From Planctomycetota bacterium (GTDB taxonomy: Bacteria; Planctomycetota; Planctomycetia; Pirellulales; Thermoguttaceae), in NCBI GenBank assembly GCA_025356915.1, contig JANXQG010000626.1:1-7431 (forward strand): a DNA stretch of 7,431 bases. The letters run 5' to 3'. Positions 4,490-7,431 of this stretch are shown here, one piece after another. A program made the translations under genes and the position numbers. The notes beneath the pieces were generated by a model that was not told where the DNA came from, did not search any database, and saw only the letters and a list, made by a program, of their open reading frames with translations. Numbering within the stretch: the first letter of the stretch is position 1; each line of letters opens with the position of its first letter.

Positions 4490-6089
4490 AGTCAGGACAT
4501 TTATTATTACTTGATTCCAGTTGCTTCAGCATCCGCTCGATCCTCGACAAACAACTTGCCTTGCCAAGAATCGCCAGGCTGTCGAACAGCCCGAGGCCGA
4601 CCGATTGGCCGGTTACCGCAGCGCGGAGGGAATGGACGATGTCGCCGATCTTCACGCCTTGAGCCTCAACAAACGCATGGGTCATCTGTTCCAGCGGCTG
4701 GGCCTCGAACGATTCCACAACGGCTAGTTGGCCACAATACTTGGCCAAGAGTTCGGCAGCACCCAGCTTTTGCAGCGACTTGGCCACGGCCTTCTCGTCA
4801 TAGACGAGATGGTCGTCGGCAACAAAGAAGTAGACGTAATCGAGGATGTCGCCCGAAGTTTTGATGCGGTCGCCGGCGGCGCGGATGACATGTTCGATCT
4901 TCGCTCGCTCTTGTGGTGCAGGCGTCTCGCCTGCACCACAATGCTCCACGATTCCAGCACGCTGCAAGTAGGGCACGACTCGTTCGACCTTTTGCTCCAG
5001 CGTCAGCCGCTGCATGTGCCGATCCTGGAAGGACCAAAGCTTCTTGGGATCAAAGCTGGCGGCCGCCTTGTTCACGCGCTCCAGCGAAAAATGCTGAATC
5101 AACTCCGCTCGGCTGAAATGTTCCGTCTGATCGTCCAAGGCCCAGCCCAACAGGGCCAGGTAGTTGGTAATCGCCTCCGGAAGATAACCGACTTGCTCGT
5201 AGAAATCAACCACTACCGGGTTGAACGTATTTTGATCAACCGTTAATCCCAAGGCATCGGCCACCTTGCGGCCATGCTTCAACAGGGTGGCGAAGTCGGC
5301 GTTCTTGAGATATTTGTCGAGCTTCCGCTTGCTGAGCTTCGTCTTGCTGCCCGGTTCGGCTACGAAGGGCAAGTGGGCGTAAATCGGCAAATCATACCCC
5401 AGCGATTGGGCGATGAAAATCTGTCGCGGCGTGTTCGACAGATGCTCTTCGGCACGAATGACGTGCGTGATCTTGAAGTCATAGTCGTCCACCACATTGG
5501 CTAGGTGGTAAAGGAAGGAACCATCGGCCCGCTGGATGACGTGATCCTGCTCGCGTGCCCAGTCCACCGCCACGTCGCCGCGGATGATGTCTTGAATAAC
5601 AAGAGTTCCTTCACGCGGCATTTTCAGCCGCACGGCCGGTTTCCGCCCCTCGGCTTCAAAGCGGGCGCGATCGACCGCCGTCTCGGCCATGAATCGGCGG
5701 CTAGAGAGGAAAACTCGCTTCTCGCGCTCAGCCGCTTCCCGCTCGACCTGCAACTCCTCCGTCGTGGCGTAGTCGTAGTAGGCCGCCCCAGCCGCCAGCA
5801 GCTTCTCGACCGCTGCCTGATAACGATCGCCACGTTGCGACTGGTAATAGGGACCGTACGGGCCGCCGACCTCCGGTCCCTCGTCCCAATCAATTCCCAG
5901 CCAGTGGAGGCCGTGCAGAATCGGGGCCAATGCCTCTTCGACATTCCGCTGCTGATCGGTATCGTCGATGCGGAGGATAAACTGCCCCCCGTGCCGCCGG
6001 GCGAAAAGCCAGCAAAAAAGCGCGGTTCGAACACCGCCTATGTGTAAATAGCCGGTGGGGCTGGGAGCAAATCGCGTGCGAACGGTCAT
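4488..6089 (-). CDS. gltX: Glutamyl-tRNA synthetase (GluRS)
   Basis: The enzyme charges tRNA-Glu with glutamate using ATP in the cytoplasm. The class I signatures are clear: PSPTGYLHIGG with the HIGH-type H16-I-G-G19, and the KMSKS-type K251-L-S-K-R255. The length of 533 residues is somewhat above the usual 470-490. Two differences explain this. About 45 residues separate KLSKR from GYLPEA (301-306), where E. coli has about 12. A ten-residue stretch at 384-393 is encoded by a palindromic repeat. The zinc-binding cysteines of the E. coli enzyme (the CxC of the CHCT segment) are missing; YYDYATTEEL stands there instead. I chose the ATG at 6089, just before VRTRFAPSPTG; an ATG at 6098 is equally possible. 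In-frame starts at 6140 and 6170 (GTG) overlap the promoter candidate at 6167-6139 and are less likely. The gene follows tsaD by 108 bp. Confidence 0.95.
   Translation of the reverse strand: MTVRTRFAPSPTGYLHIGGVRTALFCWLFARRHGGQFILRIDDTDQQRNVEEALAPILHGLHWLGIDWDEGPEVGGPYGPYYQSQRGDRYQAAVEKLLAAGAAYYDYATTEELQVEREAAEREKRVFLSSRRFMAETAVDRARFEAEGRKPAVRLKMPREGTLVIQDIIRGDVAVDWAREQDHVIQRADGSFLYHLANVVDDYDFKITHVIRAEEHLSNTPRQIFIAQSLGYDLPIYAHLPFVAEPGSKTKLSKRKLDKYLKNADFATLLKHGRKVADALGLTVDQNTFNPVVVDFYEQVGYLPEAITNYLALLGWALDDQTEHFSRAELIQHFSLERVNKAAASFDPKKLWSFQDRHMQRLTLEQKVERVVPYLQRAGIVEHCGAGETPAPQERAKIEHVIRAAGDRIKTSGDILDYVYFFVADDHLVYDEKAVAKSLQKLGAAELLAKYCGQLAVVESFEAQPLEQMTHAFVEAQGVKIGDIVHSLRAAVTGQSVGLGLFDSLAILGKASCLSRIERMLKQLESSNNKCPD
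4911..4941. repeat. Perfect palindromic element inside the gltX reading frame
   Basis: TTGTGGTGCAGGCG (4911-4924) and CGCCTGCACCACAA (4928-4941) are perfect 14-bp arms around a TCT loop. On the coding strand it is read as CGAGETPAPQ, residues 384-393 of GluRS, in the C-terminal anticodon-binding part, without breaking the frame. GTGCAGGCG-TCT-CGCCTGCAC palindromes, as I recall, are common dispersed intergenic repeats in planctomycetes and relatives. This one appears to have entered a coding region, as Rickettsia palindromic elements do. Confidence 0.75.
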
Positions 6090-6138
6090 TGGGGGCATGT
6101 TAAAAGATGACGGAATCAAAGTGTTTGTAGGAATCCCC

Positions 6139-6167
6139 ATTATCCCCGTAGGGGCGAGGACTGTCCA
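6139..6167 (-). promoter_or_regulatory. Candidate sigma70-type promoter for gltX
   Basis: On the minus strand TGGACA (6167-6162) and GATAAT (6144-6139), each matching the consensus at five of six positions, are separated by exactly 17 nt. Transcription would start near 6132, giving a leader of about 35-43 nt before the ATGs at 6098 and 6089. This supports those starts over the upstream ones and gives gltX its own promoter inside the tsaD-gltX gap. Confidence 0.5.
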
Positions 6168-6197
6168 CACCAGTACGGCTTATCCCTCGGACAAGAA

Positions 6198-7250
6198 TCA
6201 GCCCCGCCCAGGTTGGAGGGAATCTTGCCTCCGCACCAGTCCGGGGTAAATCTCCAGGCTGAGGTCCTCGAACAGCCCGGCTTTGTAGCGCTCGATGGCA
6301 ATCGCGCCCATCACGGCGTTATCGGTACAGAGGTTCAGGGGAGCAATGTGAAGCCGCACGTCGCGCGCAGCCGATTCTTCCTGCAATCGCATGCGGAAGC
6401 GGGCGTTGGCCGCCACGCCGCCACCCACGCAGAGCTTTTGCAAGCCGGTGAGCCGCAATGCAGCGAAGGTCTTGTCCAGCAAGACATCAACCACGGCTTC
6501 CTGAAAACTGGCCGCCAGGTCCGCGACCTGCTGCGGGCCAAGTTCAATCTGTGAAAAGTCCGGCCGCCCCGGCCCGGCAATGCGGTAGCGAACGGCCGTC
6601 TTCAGACCGCTAAAGCTGAAATCCAGTCGATCATCTTCACCCAGGAATGAGCGGGGTAGAGCATAAGCATGCGTATTTCCGCCTTCGGCCGCTTTCTGGA
6701 TCGAGGGACCGCCGGGATAGGATAGGCCCAACATGGCTGCCACTTTGTCAAACGCCTCGCCGGCCGCGTCGTCGATCGTCGCGCCCAGGAGTGTGAAGTC
6801 CAACGGTCCCTGACAGCGATAGAGACTCGTATGCCCGCCGCTGATGATCAGGCCGACACAGGGGAACACGTCGTCGCTGCCTGCGGTGATGCGGCAGGCG
6901 TAGATATGGGCCTGCAAGTGATTCACGGCCAGCAGCGGCTTGCTGATGGCCAGGCTCAGTGCCTTGGCCGCTGCAAGCCCAACCAACAACGAGCCTGCCA
7001 GTCCCGGCGTGTTGGCCACGGCCACGGCGTCGATGTCGGCCAGTGTTAGGTTGGCCCGCTGGAGCGTCTCGTGGATTACCGGCAAGATACGTTCGAGGTG
7101 TGCCCGCGAGGCGATTTCCGGCACGACGCCGCCGAACCGTCGGTGCAGGTCATCTTGCGAAGCCACCACCGATGCTTTGACTTCAAGCTGATCCGTAACG
7201 ATCGCCGCCGCCGTTTCGTCGCAAGTTGTTTCGATGGTGAGGATATGCAT
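6198..7250 (-). CDS. tsaD: tRNA N6-threonylcarbamoyladenosine transferase TsaD
   Basis: TsaD transfers threonylcarbamoyl from its adenylate to A37 of ANN-decoding tRNAs, working with TsaB and TsaE in bacteria. The 350-residue length is normal. The sequence opens with the ASKHA-fold ETTCDET (7-13). The metal-binding pair H111 and H115 lies in NHLQAHIYA, with QA where E. coli has EG. SGGHT (137-141), DDAAGEAFDKVA (about 160-171), SGLKTAV (214-220), GGGVAAN (276-282) and the metal ligand D310 in CTDNA follow in the standard order. The ATG at 7250 is the first after an in-frame stop at 7265-7263. Its ribosome site is weak; a better-looking GGAG precedes an out-of-frame ATG at 7266. The gene is upstream of gltX and shares its direction. 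Its partner genes tsaB and tsaE are not in the window. Confidence 0.96.
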   Translation of the reverse strand: MHILTIETTCDETAAAIVTDQLEVKASVVASQDDLHRRFGGVVPEIASRAHLERILPVIHETLQRANLTLADIDAVAVANTPGLAGSLLVGLAAAKALSLAISKPLLAVNHLQAHIYACRITAGSDDVFPCVGLIISGGHTSLYRCQGPLDFTLLGATIDDAAGEAFDKVAAMLGLSYPGGPSIQKAAEGGNTHAYALPRSFLGEDDRLDFSFSGLKTAVRYRIAGPGRPDFSQIELGPQQVADLAASFQEAVVDVLLDKTFAALRLTGLQKLCVGGGVAANARFRMRLQEESAARDVRLHIAPLNLCTDNAVMGAIAIERYKAGLFEDLSLEIYPGLVRRQDSLQPGRG

Positions 7251-7285
7251 GATGTGTAGCCGTCATTGTCTCCAAATAATACACT

Positions 7286-7319
7286 CAGATCAACTCCCCC
7301 TCTTTGTTGGGGTGATCTG
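7286..7319 (-). terminator. Hairpin between the upstream gene end and tsaD
   Basis: CAGATCA (7286-7292) pairs perfectly with TGATCTG (7313-7319), and after a 3-nt bulge CCCC pairs with GGGG inside. On the minus strand it begins about 20 nt after the stop codon at 7342-7340 and is followed by AGTGTATTATTTGG, a T-rich but interrupted tail. It could be a terminator of the upstream gene or a leader structure of tsaD. Confidence 0.35.
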
Positions 7320-7339
7320 CGGGGATAATGCAAGGCAGC

Positions 7340-7431
7340 CTATTGGGGCGGACAACATTCTACGTCTTTCATGCCACCAAAAATTGTTCGCAAACCATCA
7401 GAATCCAGAATCCGCTTACTCTGGGTACGAG
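7340..7431 (-). CDS. C-terminal end of an unidentified protein (partial)
   Basis: From the window edge one minus-strand frame is open for 29 codons to a TAG at 7342-7340. Its translation ends in LRTIFGGMKDVECCPPQ, which looks like ordinary protein sequence. The other two minus-strand frames are closed by stops. A hairpin follows shortly after, as expected at a gene end. I do not recognise the family from so short a tail, and the two adjacent cysteines near the end are its only distinctive feature. Confidence 0.45.
   Translation of the reverse strand, partial: RTQSKRILDSDGLRTIFGGMKDVECCPPQ

Noticed and set aside
5505..6047. 180-codon open frame on the plus strand inside gltX
   Set aside because: It is antisense to a strongly supported gltX; long antisense frames are expected in GC-rich coding DNA.
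6090..6170. N-terminal extension of GluRS from the GTG at 6170
   Set aside because: The extra 27 residues precede the conserved RTRFAPSPTG start, show no family similarity, and their codons overlap the best promoter match.
7248..7266. Alternative tsaD start at the ATG at 7266, which has a better ribosome site
   Set aside because: It is out of frame with tsaD, and its own frame shows no protein-like sequence.

Overview
The window (about 57% GC by eye) looks like chromosomal DNA of a planctomycete, probably near the Pirellulales. This rests on three things: the style of the proteins (a Tat-exported ThuA-domain protein, a SWIM/SNF2 helicase, a POT-type transporter with a soluble insert, and a GluRS with a long insert after KLSKR), the near absence of strong Shine-Dalgarno sites, and short GC-rich palindromes with a CAGGC...GCCTG core of a kind I associate with that phylum. 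The assignment is an inference from memory of these families; no rRNA or tRNA gene is present to confirm it.

Every convincing gene lies on the minus strand, so transcription runs from high to low coordinates. In that order the layout is: the last ~30 codons of an unidentified gene (7431-7340) and a hairpin that may end it; tsaD (7250-6198, t6A tRNA modification); a good sigma70-type promoter (6167-6139); gltX (6089-4488, glutamyl-tRNA synthetase); a 263-bp gap; a Tat-exported ThuA-domain protein (4224-3442); a 129-bp gap; a POT/MFS-family transporter (3312-1735); a 710-bp region without an intact gene (1734-1025) that holds several palindromes, a possible plus-strand gene remnant, a promoter and a long hairpin; and the N-terminal 341 residues of a SNF2-family helicase with SWIM zinc fingers (1024-1, continuing beyond the window).

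tsaD and gltX are translation housekeeping genes acting on tRNA. The ThuA protein and the transporter may form a small exported-protein/uptake unit, but nothing in the window identifies their substrate. The helicase appears to be expressed from its own promoter through a structured leader.

I do not see a complete new system here. The most interesting signals are (i) a perfect 14-bp-arm palindrome lying inside the gltX reading frame and translated as ten residues, like the protein-inserted palindromic elements of Rickettsia; (ii) an 87-bp nested hairpin ending in a T run between the helicase promoter and its start codon, built around a palindrome with the same CAGGC/GCCTG core; (iii) three perfect palindromes packed in 66 bp of the gene-free region; and (iv) a 30-codon open stretch in frame after the ThuA stop codon.
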